A program made the position numbers and the translations under genes. This document shows, one piece after another, positions 61,147 to 61,851 of a stretch of DNA of 61,851 nucleotides (position 1 is its first letter; each line of letters begins with the position of its first letter). Origin of the DNA: an uncultured Bacteroidales bacterium (GTDB lineage: Bacteria > Bacteroidota > Bacteroidia > Bacteroidales > F082); contig CAJOCJ010000008.1 of assembly GCA_905236635.1 (NCBI GenBank), positions 1 to 61,851 on the forward strand, in the 5' to 3' direction. Below the pieces are notes generated by a model. It had not been told where the DNA came from and ran no database searches. It saw only the letters and a program-made list of their open reading frames with translations.

Positions 61147-61851
61147 ATGGTAAAAAAATCATTACTCATTCTGATGGTGCTTTTATTTGCTGGTTTTACC
61201 TCAATTAAGGCACAGGAAACCTTCCATTACGGTTTCGAGGGCTCATTAGAAAACTGGACAACTATCGATGCTGATAGTGACGGTCACGGATGGGATCTCG
61301 CTTCTGTTTTGATGGCGGGCTATTTACTCCCTTATCATGACGGAGAAGACTGTATGACATCTGCAAGTTATGACAACGTAGCTTTGTATCCTGACAACTA
61401 TCTCATTTCTCCACAGGGAGAGTATGCATCAATTACATTCTGGGCAAGCGCACAGGATGATGAATATGCAGCAGAACACTTCGGTGTCGCTGTGTCAACA
61501 GCAAGCAACACTGATCCTGACGATTTCACAACAATCCAGGAATGGACAATGACAGCTAAATCTACTGGCAAAGGTGGCAACTATATGGGCAGAACCCGCA
61601 ATACTAAAGAGGCTACCTGGTACGAATATGTAGTTAACCTCAGCGCTTATGCAGGTCAGGATATCTATGTCGCTATCCGTCACTTCGACTGCAGCGATAT
61701 GTTCTTCCTTAATGTTGATGATGTTACACTTACAGTGCCTGATAATAATGTCGTCATCGACTTCGAGACAGGCGACTTCAGCCAGTATGATTTCAACAAC
61801 ACAAGTTCATATGCATGGACAGTCGTTGAAGAAGACGGCAACCACTACATG
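61147..61851 (+). CDS. Secreted protein with cleaved-adhesin-like domain, 3' end outside window
   Basis: The frame is open from ATG 61147 to the window edge, so the gene is incomplete (235 residues visible). A signal peptide covers about residues 1-23 (MVKKSLLILMVLLFAGFTSI and KAQE). Next comes a domain with FEGSLENWTTIDADSDGHGW, DNYLISPQGEYASITFWASAQ, WYEYVVNLSAYAGQDIYVAI and FFLNVDDVTLTV. This is the cleaved-adhesin (gingipain hemagglutinin K) or choice-of-anchor J fold, a surface adhesion domain usually exported by type IX secretion. A second copy seems to start at IDFETGDFSQYDFNN, so tandem repeats are likely. The expected Por sorting domain lies beyond the window. Confidence 0.85.
   Translation, partial: MVKKSLLILMVLLFAGFTSIKAQETFHYGFEGSLENWTTIDADSDGHGWDLASVLMAGYLLPYHDGEDCMTSASYDNVALYPDNYLISPQGEYASITFWASAQDDEYAAEHFGVAVSTASNTDPDDFTTIQEWTMTAKSTGKGGNYMGRTRNTKEATWYEYVVNLSAYAGQDIYVAIRHFDCSDMFFLNVDDVTLTVPDNNVVIDFETGDFSQYDFNNTSSYAWTVVEEDGNHYM

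Overview
The window is about 62 kb of a chromosome from an anaerobic member of the Bacteroidota, most likely a gut or rumen Bacteroidales. The taxonomic evidence is seen directly. Almost every transcription unit starts with the Bacteroidota promoter signature TAnnTTTG, sometimes with TTTG or gTTG 19-20 bases upstream. There are gingipain-like C25 peptidases with type IX secretion (Por) C-termini, a TonB-dependent receptor with a carboxypeptidase-regulatory N-terminal domain, a class III (anaerobic) ribonucleotide reductase, an indolepyruvate:ferredoxin oxidoreductase, and a V/A-type ATPase operon of the Bacteroidota layout. No tRNA, insertion sequence, prophage or CRISPR array is visible. Most genes look vertically inherited. 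One AT-rich stretch (about 54.5-57.0 kb) looks accessory.

Layout. 0-2.6 kb: the 3' part of hutH, two small membrane proteins and a cytidylate-kinase-like NTPase. 2.8-7.2 kb: nrdD-nrdG followed by a PlsC-like O-acyltransferase and an OlsB/GlsB-like N-acyltransferase. 7.4-8.7 kb: a hemerythrin-domain repair protein with a LuxR regulator whose receiver has lost its phosphorylation site. 8.7-12.2 kb (minus strand): an M23 lipoprotein and iorA-iorB. 12.3-14.1 kb: a fused O-acyl/N-acyltransferase of OlsF type. 14.3-15.8 kb: two LiaI/LiaF-like membrane proteins and a J-domain chaperone. 15.8-23.6 kb: TonB receptor, oligopeptidase B and two GH13 enzymes, one a branching enzyme. 23.7-31.1 kb: two outer-membrane barrels, a SlyD-like isomerase, a VWA-type membrane protein, a GT9 glycosyltransferase, TsaC and an S41 protease. 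31.3-38.3 kb: two C25 peptidase paralogues. 38.4-45.1 kb: a beta-CASP nuclease, the RNase P RNA, a TPR protein and an outer-membrane barrel. 45.2-54.4 kb: gyrB and the V-ATPase operon E-DUF2764-A-B-D-I-K. 54.5-57.0 kb: an ORF6N protein, a structured RNA, a lipoprotein and a higBA toxin-antitoxin pair. 57.0-61.0 kb: prmC, an IMPACT-family protein, dnaA and an RsmI-like methylase. The window ends inside a secreted protein with a cleaved-adhesin domain.

The most unusual material is not a gene cluster but small repeats. Six copies of a 28-29 nt palindrome (arms GTAGRGACG / CGTCYCTAC) are scattered through the window, and four of them lie in frame inside two protein-coding genes (two in the VWA gene, two in prmC). 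A second class consists of degenerate 7- to 9-mer repeats (CTAAAGA, TTTTAACTT, GTAAACGG). At three loci these form arm-loop-arm inverted repeats of about 30 nt per arm, and one of those arms encodes the last residues of a V-ATPase-operon protein. Other points of interest are a long rod-shaped RNA behind its own promoter (possibly 6S-like), a split and a fused aminolipid acyltransferase system 5 kb apart, a sodium-type ligand set in the V-ATPase rotor subunit, and promoters placed only 4 bases before GTG start codons (prmC, higB), which implies leaderless mRNAs.

Limits: everything is read by eye from sequence. No alignment, profile search or folding program was run. Family calls rest on motifs I recognise.
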